Shown here: positions 7,610-17,091 of the stretch, in pieces
Numbering within the stretch: the stretch's first letter is position 1
Layout: the number at the start of each line of letters is the position of its first letter
Origin: an uncultured Ruminococcus sp.
GTDB taxonomy: Bacteria; Bacillota; Clostridia; Oscillospirales; Ruminococcaceae
Assembly: GCA_945868475.1 (NCBI GenBank)
Contig: CAMBLM010000006.1
Span: 103,318 to 167,317 of the forward strand
Direction: 5' to 3'
DNA: 64,000 nt
The notes under the pieces: generated by a model
Told to the model about the DNA's origin: nothing
The model's input: only the letters and a program-made list of their open reading frames with translations
Database searches by the model: none
Made by a program: the position numbers and the translations under genes

Positions 7610-9757
7610 TTATTGTGTGACGCTCTCCGATGAAGATGTATCCATTGTGACGGAAGTAACGTCCGTAACCGTGTTTTCGTCAAGACCTGCAAGCTGTGCA
7701 GTCCTTTCCCCGTCGGAAATGCCGCTCGGCGAAACTACCTTGTAATTCTTGTCAAGATAAGCTTCGATGAACTGACGTATCATAAATTTTGAATATTCGC
7801 CGTGTTCAACGAATCCCGAAAATGCGATAACGGGGTTTTCCGAGGGGTAAAAGCCGATGAACGACGAACCCGTGTCCTCCGACGAGGTCATCTGCGGCGT
7901 ACCTGTTTTGATTGCCGCCTGCTCGGGGAGTTCGGAGAGAAGATAGTTGGTGTAATAATCCTTTACAGCAGGATAGGAGTACGGAGCAAAGTTCGCAGCA
8001 TTTTCCATAGCTGCGATGATATTGTCAAAAGTCACGCCCGTTTCATCGGGGACGGTCGCTGCAACTGTCGGCTGAGTTTTGATAACGAGCTGTTCCATAT
8101 TATAAGTGTAAACGCTGTCAACAACATACGGCTTGTAGCGAGTTCCGCGGTTCGCGATCGTGTTCGCCTGCATCGCAAGCTGGAGCGGAGTTGCGTATGT
8201 TTCCGACTGACCGATCGCTGCCTGAACAACAAGTCCTGCCTGCCATTCAAGGCGGCGTTCCCGGAAGCTTTCGGGAGTTGCAAAGTAGCCTGCCATATCG
8301 CCCGTTTCGATGCCTGTGTTCTGCCCGAAGCCGTAAAGCTTCGCATAGTTCGCAAGCCGTTCGATGCCGAGCTGTCTGACCGTTTCGTAGAAGAAGATAT
8401 TGCAGGATTTTTCAATGGCGGTGACAACATTTATCCTGCCGTGATATCCCGTGCATTTCGGCTGATAATCGTCCCAGTAGGTATAGACCTGATTGCAGGT
8501 AATAAGTGTGCTTGGAGTTATTATACCCTCGTTAAGACCTGCCGTTGCGGTGACGGTCTTGAATGTCGAACCGGGTCGGTAAAGTCCCGATGTCGCACGG
8601 TTTATGAGCGGTGAATTCTCGCCGTTCGCAACGAGTGAATAGTTGTTGAGATAATCATTGATGTTATAAGTCGGCGAGGTCGCCGCCGCGATGACTGCGC
8701 CCGTCTTTGCGTCCGTTACAACGATAGCACCTGCGTTTGCATTTTCACCCTTTTTATTTACCGAGGTCTGATTTTGCAGCCATGTTATATGATTTTCAAG
8801 TATCTGCTGGACTTTCTTCTGATAGTCCATATCTATCGTCAGCTTTACAGTATGTCCGGGAACTGTTTCCTTTGTTATCGTGTCCGATGAAACAATGCCG
8901 TTGAGGAGTTCAAGCTCTCTCGTTCCCGTTGTGCCGCGGAGCTGGCTCTCCATAGCTTTTTCAACACCGCTCTTGCCGAGAACATCGTTTAGCATATAGC
9001 CGCTGTCTTTGAGCGTTTCATATTCTTCGGCGTTTATCGAGCCGACCGTTCCGACAAGGTGCGGAGCATAGTTGTTGTCCTCATAAACTCGGATAGCTTC
9101 TTCGGCAACGTCCATTCCCTCCAGCTCAAAAGCGGCTTCTTTAAGCTTTACAACGCTTTCCATGGGAATATCTTCTGCAAGCGTGTATCGGTTCGCAAGG
9201 GAGAAGCTTCGTATCGTCATTTCATAGCGTATTCCAACGATTATCCGCTTCTGGCGAACGGTATAGCTTTCGTCCACGTCGTAAAGATCGAGCATTGCAT
9301 CGATACATTCCTCCGCAGTCGCGTAAGGCTGAACGGCGATGTTTTTACGCAGCTTGGCAATATCCGAATCACGCATTTCGATGAAGCTGTACGGCGTATT
9401 TTCGCTTATCGGGAGCGAATCGTTCCAGTCAACGCCGTCCTCATCAAGTATTTCCGCAATGCGCAGGACTATCCTGTTTATCTCCTGCGTATCGGAAGAA
9501 AGGAACGCCTTTTCGAGTATGACATTATAGCCGACCTTGTTGCTGACAACGGCTTTTCCCGCAGCGTCAACTATCTCGCCGCGCGGTGCGCTTATGTCCT
9601 GCGTTACGGTTCGGGTGCTTTTTGCCTGTTCAAGGTATTTTTCACCGTCAACGATCTGCATTTTCATCAGCGCGATAACGCACATCGACATTGCAAGCAG
9701 CACAAAGGCTATAAGTATGACCGATCTTATCTTTTTTGCGATTGAAGCGAAGTTCAT
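7610..9757 (-). CDS. mrdA: Class B penicillin-binding protein 2 (elongation transpeptidase)
   Basis: 715 residues. One N-terminal membrane segment (about 11-30), a PBP dimerisation domain starting with SAPRGEIVDAAG, and a C-terminal transpeptidase with SxxK = STFK at 397-400, SxN = SCN at 451-453 and KTG at 617-619. It cross-links peptidoglycan outside the membrane with the Rod/Mre elongation machinery. The final ~45 residues are Ser/Thr rich. It lies 27 bp after mreD and shares the mreBCD transcript. Start ATG at 9757 follows AAAGGAAA. Confidence 0.93.
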   Translation of the reverse strand: MNFASIAKKIRSVILIAFVLLAMSMCVIALMKMQIVDGEKYLEQAKSTRTVTQDISAPRGEIVDAAGKAVVSNKVGYNVILEKAFLSSDTQEINRIVLRIAEILDEDGVDWNDSLPISENTPYSFIEMRDSDIAKLRKNIAVQPYATAEECIDAMLDLYDVDESYTVRQKRIIVGIRYEMTIRSFSLANRYTLAEDIPMESVVKLKEAAFELEGMDVAEEAIRVYEDNNYAPHLVGTVGSINAEEYETLKDSGYMLNDVLGKSGVEKAMESQLRGTTGTRELELLNGIVSSDTITKETVPGHTVKLTIDMDYQKKVQQILENHITWLQNQTSVNKKGENANAGAIVVTDAKTGAVIAAATSPTYNINDYLNNYSLVANGENSPLINRATSGLYRPGSTFKTVTATAGLNEGIITPSTLITCNQVYTYWDDYQPKCTGYHGRINVVTAIEKSCNIFFYETVRQLGIERLANYAKLYGFGQNTGIETGDMAGYFATPESFRERRLEWQAGLVVQAAIGQSETYATPLQLAMQANTIANRGTRYKPYVVDSVYTYNMEQLVIKTQPTVAATVPDETGVTFDNIIAAMENAANFAPYSYPAVKDYYTNYLLSELPEQAAIKTGTPQMTSSEDTGSSFIGFYPSENPVIAFSGFVEHGEYSKFMIRQFIEAYLDKNYKVVSPSGISDGERTAQLAGLDENTVTDVTSVTMDTSSSESVTQ

Positions 9758-9784
9758 ATATGATTTCCTTTATTGAAACAGAGG

Positions 9785-10351
9785 TTATTCTCTCACAATA
9801 TTTTCGGATTTTTCCTCAACATAAGTTTCCCTGATAACGCCAAGGCGCGAGGATAAAAAGCGTATGAGCGGATAAAACAACGCCGAAGCTATGACCGTGA
9901 AAATTATAACGGGCAGTATCTCGCGGAGATAGATCGCCCCGTGGCTGTCATAATCCCATATCGAGTAGTAGAAAATATAACGGAAACCCGTCTGTACAAA
10001 AGCCGTCGCCGCCGTCAGTGCAAGAACATTGACGATATGCCTGCGCATTATAAAATAAAACAGCAGCGAGGTCATAAGGCAGCACATCGTCAGGATAACG
10101 CCGTTCATACCGAAAAGCGTTCCCTCCGCAGCGTCGAGCATAAGTCCTGCGATACAGCCGAGCAGTGCCGAATTGAACGGGTCTTCAAAAACTGCGATGC
10201 ATATTGCCGTCGATACGATGAAAAGCGGCATCCTGTGTGCCGAATCCATTGTCGTCATAACGATATATTCGATAAAGAGCAGCAGAAAATATATTGCCCA
10301 GCGAAGCACCGAGCGGAACTTTTCCTTGCGCCTTTTGATGTCTATGTTCAA
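9785..10351 (-). CDS. mreD: Rod shape-determining membrane protein MreD
   Basis: 188 residues, hydrophobic with about five membrane segments and short basic ends, as expected for MreD. The start is TTG at 10351, 12 bp after the mreC stop, with AAGGGGGC as ribosome site. Identity rests on size, topology and position between mreC and mrdA more than on single motifs. Confidence 0.88.
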   Translation of the reverse strand: MNIDIKRRKEKFRSVLRWAIYFLLLFIEYIVMTTMDSAHRMPLFIVSTAICIAVFEDPFNSALLGCIAGLMLDAAEGTLFGMNGVILTMCCLMTSLLFYFIMRRHIVNVLALTAATAFVQTGFRYIFYYSIWDYDSHGAIYLREILPVIIFTVIASALFYPLIRFLSSRLGVIRETYVEEKSENIVRE

Positions 10352-10363
10352 AGCGCAGCCCCC

Positions 10364-11215
10364 TTACCGGTCTTCCTTTTTCTGACCCTCGAAATCCGTC
10401 ACAACGAATACCGTAGTTACGGAGAATGGGTCGGAAGCAGGCTTTATAAGAGCATATTTTGAAAGTCCGCTGTCCTCCATAACGATCTTTTCGACCGTTC
10501 CGACAAGCTGACCCGACGGGAAAGTTTCGCTTCCCGATGTAAAAACAATATCGCCGAGCATTATCTCAGCCGATTTGTCGATGTAACTCATCTTGCAGAG
10601 CCCATCCGAAACGAATTCATAATCGCCCTCGAGCACGCCTGCGGCCTTGGTGCGGAGAACTGTGACTCCGACTGCCGATTTCGGCGAGAGCAGAGTTCTC
10701 ACCCTCGAAGTGCTTTCCGAAACGTCATAGCATATTCCGACAAGTCCCTGCGAAGTGATAACGGGATCATTCGGAGCGATGCCGTCCTTTGCACCCTTGT
10801 CAATGGTGAACGAGCCGTATGGGTCGTTCGTGGTTCTCGCAATTACAGCGCAGGGCGAAGAAAAAACGAAGTCCTCATTGTCTTCTTTGAGCTGAAGAAG
10901 CTGTTTGAGCTCGGAATTTTCCGTCTGAATTTTATCATAATCGATAATTTCGTTGTAAAGCTGATTAAGGCGTTCGCGGAGCTGCTCGTTTTCCTCGCGG
11001 TATTTCTTTGCATTTGCAAACGTATCGATAGTTTCCGAAACCTTCGCGGAGATCGTGGCCGAAGCTTTCTGAAAAGGTTCGGTTATAGCATCAAAAACAG
11101 ATACTCCCATTATAGCATATCCGCCCGTTGTAAGGGAGTATATCATGAAGCCTATAAGAACGGCGAGAACAGCCGCGATTATCTTGAATTTTGTCGATTT
11201 GAAAAAGTCCCTCAC
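10364..11215 (-). CDS. mreC: Cell shape-determining protein MreC
   Basis: 283 residues. A short cytoplasmic start and one membrane segment (about 12-28) are followed by a coiled coil (KKYREENEQLRERLNQLYNE) and the beta-rich MreC core (GSFTIDKGAKDGI, GLVGICYDVS, SGQLVGTV). MreC activates PBP2 outside the membrane. Start GTG at 11215, preceded by GGGAG at a usual distance. Confidence 0.95.
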   Translation of the reverse strand: MRDFFKSTKFKIIAAVLAVLIGFMIYSLTTGGYAIMGVSVFDAITEPFQKASATISAKVSETIDTFANAKKYREENEQLRERLNQLYNEIIDYDKIQTENSELKQLLQLKEDNEDFVFSSPCAVIARTTNDPYGSFTIDKGAKDGIAPNDPVITSQGLVGICYDVSESTSRVRTLLSPKSAVGVTVLRTKAAGVLEGDYEFVSDGLCKMSYIDKSAEIMLGDIVFTSGSETFPSGQLVGTVEKIVMEDSGLSKYALIKPASDPFSVTTVFVVTDFEGQKKEDR

Positions 11216-11269
11216 TTTACCATCTCCCTTATGTCATTATGCGGATATAATGAGAATATTCCGAAAAGA

Positions 11270-11289
11270 GGCGGATATGTCTATCCGCC
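11270..11289 (-). other. Hairpin between mreB and mreC, resembling repeat module C
   Basis: GGCGGATA-TGTC-TATCCGCC, a perfect 8-bp stem followed on the minus strand by CTCTTTTC. It may be a weak attenuator or RNA-processing site. The arms match module C (GGGCGGAT...ATCCGCCC) of the composite repeats. Confidence 0.5.
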
Positions 11290-11304
11290 CCGTTTTTTCA
11301 CAGA

Positions 11305-12321
11305 TCAATAATATTTTGAATCATCGTTGAGAACTTCGTGAAGCTTGTCGAGGTCTTCAAGGACTTTGCCTGTGCCGTCAGCAACGCAGTCAAGCGGTGA
11401 ATCGGCAATGTTTACGGGCATTCCCGTTTCCTTGTTGATAAGCTTGTCAAGACCTCTGATAAGTGCGCCGCCGCCTGCAAGGGTGATACCCTGATCGATG
11501 ATGTCGGCTGCAAGCTCAGGAGGAGTTTTTTCAAGTGTTACCTTGATAGCTTCGATAACGTGGGAAAGAGGTTCTGCAAGTGCTTCTCTGATCTCTGCCG
11601 ATGTAACAGTGATGTTCTCGGGCAGACCGTTGAGAAGATTACGTCCCTTTATCTCCATATCGGTTTCCTGCTCCATCGGGAATGCAGAACCGATAGCGAT
11701 CTTGACATTTTCAGCGGTTCTTTCACCGATGAGAAGATTGTATTTTTTCTTGATGTAGTTGATGATAGCGGTGTCGAATGCGTCGCCTGCGATACGGACA
11801 GAACGTGATGTAACAATACCGCCGAGAGAGATAACGGCAACTTCGGAAGTGCCGCCGCCGATATCAACGATCATCGAACCCTGCGGCTCGGAAACGGGAA
11901 GACCTGCTCCGATAGCGGCAGCCATAGGCTCTTCAATGATGTTTACACGCTTCGCACCCGAGTTTTCTGTAGCTTCCTTAACGGCACGGCGTTCAACGGC
12001 TGTGATGCCCGATGGGATACAGATAACAACTCTTGCCTTTGTGAAGAAAGAACCCTTGAGAGCCTTGCTGATGAATTCCTGAAGCATGGTCGTGGTCATT
12101 TCAAAGTCAGCAATAACGCCGTCCTTGAGCGGACGAACAGCAACGATAGAACCCGGGGTACGGCCGATAACGTCCTTAGCCTCCTGACCAACGTATTTAG
12201 CTCTGTCCGTGCGGGTGTCAACAGCAACAACGGACGGTTCTCTTATAATAATGCCCTTGCCCTTCATGTAAACGAGGGTGTTGGCAGTTCCAAGGTCGAT
12301 ACCGATATCTTTAGTAAACAT
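11305..12321 (-). CDS. mreB: Rod shape-determining actin homologue MreB
   Basis: 338 residues. Actin-fold ATPase with phosphate-1 motif [10 protein letters not shown] near the N-terminus, phosphate-2 [14 protein letters not shown] and the adenosine motif [14 protein letters not shown]. It forms short membrane filaments that organise lateral wall synthesis. The ATG at 12321 follows GGAGG; 11 codons upstream in frame are not used. First gene of mreB-mreC-mreD-mrdA. Confidence 0.97.
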   Translation of the reverse strand: MFTKDIGIDLGTANTLVYMKGKGIIIREPSVVAVDTRTDRAKYVGQEAKDVIGRTPGSIVAVRPLKDGVIADFEMTTTMLQEFISKALKGSFFTKARVVICIPSGITAVERRAVKEATENSGAKRVNIIEEPMAAAIGAGLPVSEPQGSMIVDIGGGTSEVAVISLGGIVTSRSVRIAGDAFDTAIINYIKKKYNLLIGERTAENVKIAIGSAFPMEQETDMEIKGRNLLNGLPENITVTSAEIREALAEPLSHVIEAIKVTLEKTPPELAADIIDQGITLAGGGALIRGLDKLINKETGMPVNIADSPLDCVADGTGKVLEDLDKLHEVLNDDSKYY

Positions 12322-12415
12322 TTTTATCCTCCATAATAATAATTTATCCGACAAAGCCGATATGCTCGGCTGTTATTTTTAAGTAAAAACAGAGCCAAAC
12401 GGCACTTATACTAAT

Positions 12416-12444
12416 ATTATACCACCATAAAACGCAGTCTACAA
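12416..12444 (-). promoter_or_regulatory. Promoter of the mreBCD-mrdA operon
   Basis: Minus strand: -35 TTGTAG (12439-12444), 17-bp spacer, -10 TATAAT (12416-12421), about 95 bp before mreB. Confidence 0.75.
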
Positions 12445-12530
12445 CACTTTTTTCACGGTTTTTTTCAATTTTCGCATTTTTGGCTTTGTGAATAATACAT
12501 AAAATTCGCAGAAAAAATTTTTAGTGCATT

Positions 12531-12570
12531 TTACACTAAACACCATTCAAAATTTGAAAGAAGTGAAGTC
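12531..12570. mobile_element. Left-end remnant of the TACTAAACACC MITE family
   Basis: TTA then CACTAAACACCATTCAAAAT, close to the left end of the 100-bp copy at 25991. No matching right end is found nearby, so it is a decayed or truncated copy. Confidence 0.6.
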
Positions 12571-12655
12571 GAAAGCGGCAGCCAACGTTCCATTTTACCG
12601 GCAAAACGAGTATATTTTAAGTCTTGGCGCAAAATGCACATAAAATAACAAAAGC

Positions 12656-12891
12656 AGACCTGTTTTTCAAAGGAAATCCCGATGAAAAACAGGTCTGAGT
12701 TTGTTATTTATAGCACCTTGCGGCGCAGAACGGGCAACCCGTACCATACAGAAATTACGCCTAAAATATTGGGTTTACAACGGGCGGATATAGAATCCGC
12801 CCCTACGGAAATTCGGGTTTTCGCCGTAAATTTTCGGAGCAAAATAATTACGCATTACGCATTCAATTAATTTCGCATTACGAATTACGCA
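12656..12891. repeat. Composite intergenic repeat, copy 2 (modules A, B, C, D)
   Basis: Module A hairpin AGACCTGTTTTTCA...TGAAAAACAGGTCT (12656-12696), module B GAACGGGCAACCCGTACCATAC (12727-12749), module C (12782-12806), module D AATTACGCATT/AATTTCG units (~12848-12891). The tract runs into the dpaB stop codon. Apart from the mreB promoter and the MITE remnant, nothing else is seen in 12322-12891. Confidence 0.85.
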
Positions 12892-13485
12892 TTAAATTAT
12901 GAGCGGCTGGTACTGTACCCCGTTCATTGCAGCGAGTATCGTTTCGCCCAGTTCGTTGAAATCCGCTACAAGCGAGCGCGGCTTTTTTTCGCTGTCGTCC
13001 TGGCCGAACGGCACAAAGTAGTAGCTTTTATAGTTCATCAGCGCGCCGATGTTCTTTGCACTGCCTGCAAGGCCGTCATTCGTTGCGGCGGCTATGACCA
13101 CGGGACGCGAGTTGCGGATATGCGACTTTGCCGCCATTGTTACGGGAGTATCTATGATCGAATTCGCAAGCTTCGCCATCGTGTTTCCCGTGCAGGGACA
13201 GATAACGAGAACATCAAACATTTTCTTCGGACCTATCGGCTCGGCATCCTCTATCGTGAGTATTATCGGCTTCCCCGTTATCTCTTCTATCGTTCTGCGG
13301 AAACTCTCAGCCGTTCCGAAACGAGTGTCGAGCGAAGCGGCATTGAACGACATTATCCCTGTCACATCTGCGCCTGCTTCTTTAAGTCTTTTGAGCTGCT
13401 CCAATGAGCGTGAAAAGGTGCAGAAGCTTCCGCAGAGCGCATAGCCTATCTTCAGATCCGCAAGACTTGTGTATTTTTCAGACAA
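12892..13485 (-). CDS. dpaB: Dipicolinate synthase subunit B
   Basis: 197 residues with a flavoprotein (HFCD) fold: GYALCGSFCTFSRSL at the N-terminus, LVICPCTGNTMAKLANSI, and AAATNDGLAGSAKNIG. With DpaA it makes dipicolinic acid from a lysine-pathway intermediate in the mother cell for the spore core. Start TTG at 13485, preceded by GGGGAG, overlapping dpaA by 8 bp. Its presence means the lineage has, or recently had, sporulation. Confidence 0.93.
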   Translation of the reverse strand: MSEKYTSLADLKIGYALCGSFCTFSRSLEQLKRLKEAGADVTGIMSFNAASLDTRFGTAESFRRTIEEITGKPIILTIEDAEPIGPKKMFDVLVICPCTGNTMAKLANSIIDTPVTMAAKSHIRNSRPVVIAAATNDGLAGSAKNIGALMNYKSYYFVPFGQDDSEKKPRSLVADFNELGETILAAMNGVQYQPLII

Positions 13486-14359
13486 AATTCTCTCCCCTTT
13501 CCTCTAATATGTTAAGTATCGTCTTTCCTATGGTTATGCCTGCCGTTGTCGGTGCAGCTTTGCCCGGGAGCGAAAGCAGCCAGAGCGTTCTCACGCCGAT
13601 TTTTGACGCGCTCTCAAAGTCTATTCCCCCTGGCTTTGAGGCGAGGTCTATCACGGGGCAGTCCTTGTTTATCTTCCGCAGAAGCCTTTCGTCAAGAAGC
13701 TGCACGGGAACAGTATTGAACACTATCGTTGCCTTTTCAAGCTCCTTGCCGAGCGAAGCAATGTCGGCAGTTTTGCAGCCGTATATCTCCGCCCAGGCAC
13801 GGTCGGAATATTTCCTTGCGGCGGCGGTTATCTCGGCATTGAACCCCTGCAAAAGCCTTATGAGAGCCTTTGCGATGCGCCCCATTCCGATTATAAGTAT
13901 CCTCTGCCCCATTATCGTTCGGTCGGTTTCCTCCATCGCAGCCTGCAAAGCTCCCTCAGCGGTAGCTTCGGCGTTCATAACTGCGAATTCCTCACGCTCG
14001 GAATAATCTATGACGGTAAGTCCGCGCTTTTCGAGCTTCTCCCTCATTCCTTCGGGGAAACGTCCGCCGAAGATGATGCCATTCTCGGTGACTGCGGCTG
14101 TAAGCGTTTCAATCGAAATTTTGCTCTCGGAATAAGGACAGTTCACGTTTTCCCCGTCAGCGCTCACGGGGAGCGGCAGTATAAGGTTATCCGCCTTTTC
14201 GTTCAGCGAGATAAGACTGCGGAAATTATGTACCCCTCCGCCCGTGCTTATGCCGTTGTCGAAGCCTATCATATTTACAAAGCAGCCGTTTTCCCTCAAA
14301 AATTCTGCAAGCTTCACAAAGCGCAGATCACCGCCCGCTATAAGAAATCTTTTTTTCAT
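13478..14359 (-). CDS. dpaA: Dipicolinate synthase subunit A
   Basis: 293 residues. An N-terminal dipicolinate synthase domain (FLIAGGDLRFVKLAEFL) and a C-terminal NAD(P)-binding Rossmann domain with the motif ILIIGMGRIAKAL. Subunit A is the dehydrogenase partner of DpaB. Start ATG at 14359 follows AAAGGA; the 20 codons upstream in frame lack a ribosome site. Length is normal. Confidence 0.93.
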   Translation of the reverse strand: MKKRFLIAGGDLRFVKLAEFLRENGCFVNMIGFDNGISTGGGVHNFRSLISLNEKADNLILPLPVSADGENVNCPYSESKISIETLTAAVTENGIIFGGRFPEGMREKLEKRGLTVIDYSEREEFAVMNAEATAEGALQAAMEETDRTIMGQRILIIGMGRIAKALIRLLQGFNAEITAAARKYSDRAWAEIYGCKTADIASLGKELEKATIVFNTVPVQLLDERLLRKINKDCPVIDLASKPGGIDFESASKIGVRTLWLLSLPGKAAPTTAGITIGKTILNILEERGENFV

Positions 14360-14425
14360 TTTAAAGCATTCCTTTCTGTGTTTGCCTGTGCAAAGCTGTG
14401 CGGCTCTGCCTATAACCATAATATG

Positions 14426-14462
14426 AAAAACCCCCGTCTGCTGTTACACAAACGGGGGTTTT
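14426..14462 (-). terminator. Terminator of the 14.5-22 kb operon
   Basis: AAAACCCCCGT / ACGGGGGTTTT hairpin with a T run on both sides, 31 bp after the stop of the solute-binding lipoprotein gene. Confidence 0.85.
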
Positions 14463-14492
14463 CTATACCGCGAAAGGATAACAAGGGGGAGG

Positions 14493-17087
14493 TTATCTGC
14501 TTTCGTTGATATATGTGCTTGCGCGGTTCTGAATGATGTCCGCAACTTCGTCAACAGACTTCTGACCGCTGAAATATGCCTGAACTTCCTCATCGATGAT
14601 CTTGAGGAGGTCGGTATCATATTCATATACTGTATTTACAGACTTGATGAAGTTCATCATACGCTCGTTGTCCGCATCGGTATTGGGCGTGATAGTGAAC
14701 GACTGGTTGCCGATCCATATCTGATTGTCGTAGTATTCCTTAGTGCCGTCGCTGTTTTCCCAGTAAGGACGTTCCTTAGCCTTTTCCGCAAGCTTATTGA
14801 GTGCGGAGAGCTTTACGGGGAATTCGCCTACATTTTCCTGCACATCATCGGTGAGGAGTGTCTTGATGAATTCCCAAGCACCGTCGGGGTTCTTTGCCTT
14901 TTCCATTATTGCAAGAGAGGTGCTTATCTGGAGCATCGAACCATTGCCTTTATCGGACGGAATGCCGACCATTGAAACAGGCTCGCCGAAGTAGCCTTCT
15001 TCGTCCTGCTTGAAAGCGTGGAAGTCATAGATGTATTCATCGCGGAGGATAGTCTTTCCCGTGCGGTAGGAGTTTTCACGCTCTGTCCAGTAGCTGTCGT
15101 CCTGATAAAGCGTGTCATAATCGATCTCAGTCGGGAGCGTCTTTGCATATTCAAGTGCTTTCTTGAACGAATCGGTATTGAAAGTACATTCGCCCGTTTC
15201 GTAGTTTACATACTGACCGATGTTGTAAACGATCATCGAATCAACGAAGCCTGCGCTTGTCATTTCTGTCTGCATTGCACTGTCGGGGTTAGCCTCATGA
15301 ACTGCGATGAAATCGTCCATTGTCCAGCTGTCCTTGTCGCCGACGATAGACTTCTTTGCGGACTTTGTAACGATGCTGAATGACGGTGCTATTCTGTAGA
15401 GCTTGCCGCCTACGCTGAATGCATCGAAAACATTTTCAAGATAATCCGCACGGTTGAAGCTTTCGTCCTTTTCCATAATAGGATCAAGGTCTGCGATAAG
15501 TCCCTTTGAAACATAGCTGCTGAACGGGAGCTGGCTGTCAACGAGGAGGATATCCGGTATCTCGCCTGCAACGAGGTCATTGTTAAGACGCTTTATGCAG
15601 TCGTCATAGTTCGACCAGTCGTCTCCGACATAGGAAGTGACTTCGATCTGATATTTGTCGCTTGTCTTGTTGAATGTGCTTATCTTGCTCTTGATGTCGT
15701 AAGGAATGTATGAAGCATAAACAGAGATGAGCTGCTTGTCGGGAACTTCGGACGGATCAAGCTTTGTGAGGACGTATATCACCATATCGCTGTCGTTGTA
15801 TGAATATCCGCCGCCCGACATTTCATAATTGTATGCGGAGTAGATGATCTTTCCGTCGGGGGAAACGATAACGTTGCTCATTGCGTTGGAGTCGATGCCC
15901 GACTTTATCCAGTCGATAATAGTCTCGCTCTCGTTGGTTTCGATATTCACGCCGTAAAGTGCGGAATCGCCGTTGTAAACAATGTCATAGTCGCCGCCTG
16001 AATAGCTGCTGCCATAAACGGAATTGGAAATAGGATATTCCGTATCGCCGAACTTCTTTGCAGCAAAGTCGATGAGCTTTGCATTGTTCTTGGACTCATA
16101 GTTTCCGTCAACATTCGTGTAAGTAGTAACGAGCGCATACACGCTGCCATTCTTTGCGCGAACGATAGACGAGATATATCCGCCCGAATCCTGCGCTGTA
16201 TTCTGATCAAGACCAACGCTGAACTGGAATTTGCCGTTCGCATCAACAACGAGTATAGTGTTGTTTACAAGAACATAGCCGTTGCCGTCATTGTCTTCAA
16301 CGAAATTGCTGATATAGAAATAATCATTGTCATTGTCGCTGTAGTTTGCTTTAAGATCGTCAAGGTCAACTCTGCCGACCGATTCAAGGTTCGTGTCAAA
16401 GCGTTCGAGGTAGAAATGGTCTTCCGATTCGCCCGTTTCATTATCCCATGAGCTTGTGCTTACAAGGATAGCGACCTTATCGCCCGACATAAACATCTTC
16501 TGAATGCTTGGCCAGGTGTTCATGCCAAGCTGCTGCTGATCGATGATGAGCTTTTCACCGATCTTGCTGCCGTTAAAATCATAGGCTTCAAGCCAGTACT
16601 GCTGGTAGGAATCATAGATGGCTTCGGTGTCAACGGGCGCAGGCTCTTCCGCAGGTTCTTCCGCAGTCTCATTGGTGATATTGCCCGAACCGTCGGCTAT
16701 TATCATGCCGCCTGCCTCTGCTGCATCTCCGATGCTGATATCTCCTCCGGCAGCACCCGTAACAGCCATACCGAGTGCTTCTCTTTCCATTACGCCGAAT
16801 TCCGCATCATCGGTATTTCCCGTATCAGCATTGGCATTATCATCTGTGTTCGTGCCATTGTTATTGTTGAGGGAAACAGTTCTTGTGCCGATAATGTAAA
16901 TTCTGTCCGAATCGGCTGTCATTGCGTTTATGCCTTCAAGATCCGAAACGGGTATCTCCTGCGAGGAGTAAAGATTATCCTTTGATGCCATTTCTGGCTG
17001 GTTGGTCTTTCCGCAAGCGCCGAGCGAAAGCATCATTGCCGCCGCCAAGCCTGCGCATACCGTGCGTTTAAGTATCGTTTTTTTCAT
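14493..17087 (-). CDS. Lipoprotein: large N-terminal domain fused to an ABC solute-binding domain
   Basis: 864 residues, about twice a usual binding protein. Signal peptide with lipobox LSLGAC (Cys about 25). Residues ~30-160 contain an Asn/Asp run and an acidic Ala/Gly-rich insert. Residues ~160-460 are beta-rich with repeated strand pairs (YYWLEAYDFNGSKIGEK, FHLERFDTNLESVGRV, VIVSPDGKIIYSAY), suggesting a beta-propeller; this is inference. From ~470 (VYASYIPYDIKSKISTFNK) to the end it matches family 1 extracellular solute-binding proteins (LNNDLVAGEIPDILLVDS, GKLYRIAPSFSI, GAWEFIKTLL). It lies at the outer membrane face and should feed the two permeases upstream in the operon. Ligand unknown. 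Confidence 0.85.
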   Translation of the reverse strand: MKKTILKRTVCAGLAAAMMLSLGACGKTNQPEMASKDNLYSSQEIPVSDLEGINAMTADSDRIYIIGTRTVSLNNNNGTNTDDNANADTGNTDDAEFGVMEREALGMAVTGAAGGDISIGDAAEAGGMIIADGSGNITNETAEEPAEEPAPVDTEAIYDSYQQYWLEAYDFNGSKIGEKLIIDQQQLGMNTWPSIQKMFMSGDKVAILVSTSSWDNETGESEDHFYLERFDTNLESVGRVDLDDLKANYSDNDNDYFYISNFVEDNDGNGYVLVNNTILVVDANGKFQFSVGLDQNTAQDSGGYISSIVRAKNGSVYALVTTYTNVDGNYESKNNAKLIDFAAKKFGDTEYPISNSVYGSSYSGGDYDIVYNGDSALYGVNIETNESETIIDWIKSGIDSNAMSNVIVSPDGKIIYSAYNYEMSGGGYSYNDSDMVIYVLTKLDPSEVPDKQLISVYASYIPYDIKSKISTFNKTSDKYQIEVTSYVGDDWSNYDDCIKRLNNDLVAGEIPDILLVDSQLPFSSYVSKGLIADLDPIMEKDESFNRADYLENVFDAFSVGGKLYRIAPSFSIVTKSAKKSIVGDKDSWTMDDFIAVHEANPDSAMQTEMTSAGFVDSMIVYNIGQYVNYETGECTFNTDSFKKALEYAKTLPTEIDYDTLYQDDSYWTERENSYRTGKTILRDEYIYDFHAFKQDEEGYFGEPVSMVGIPSDKGNGSMLQISTSLAIMEKAKNPDGAWEFIKTLLTDDVQENVGEFPVKLSALNKLAEKAKERPYWENSDGTKEYYDNQIWIGNQSFTITPNTDADNERMMNFIKSVNTVYEYDTDLLKIIDEEVQAYFSGQKSVDEVADIIQNRASTYINESR

Positions 17088-17091
17088 AAAG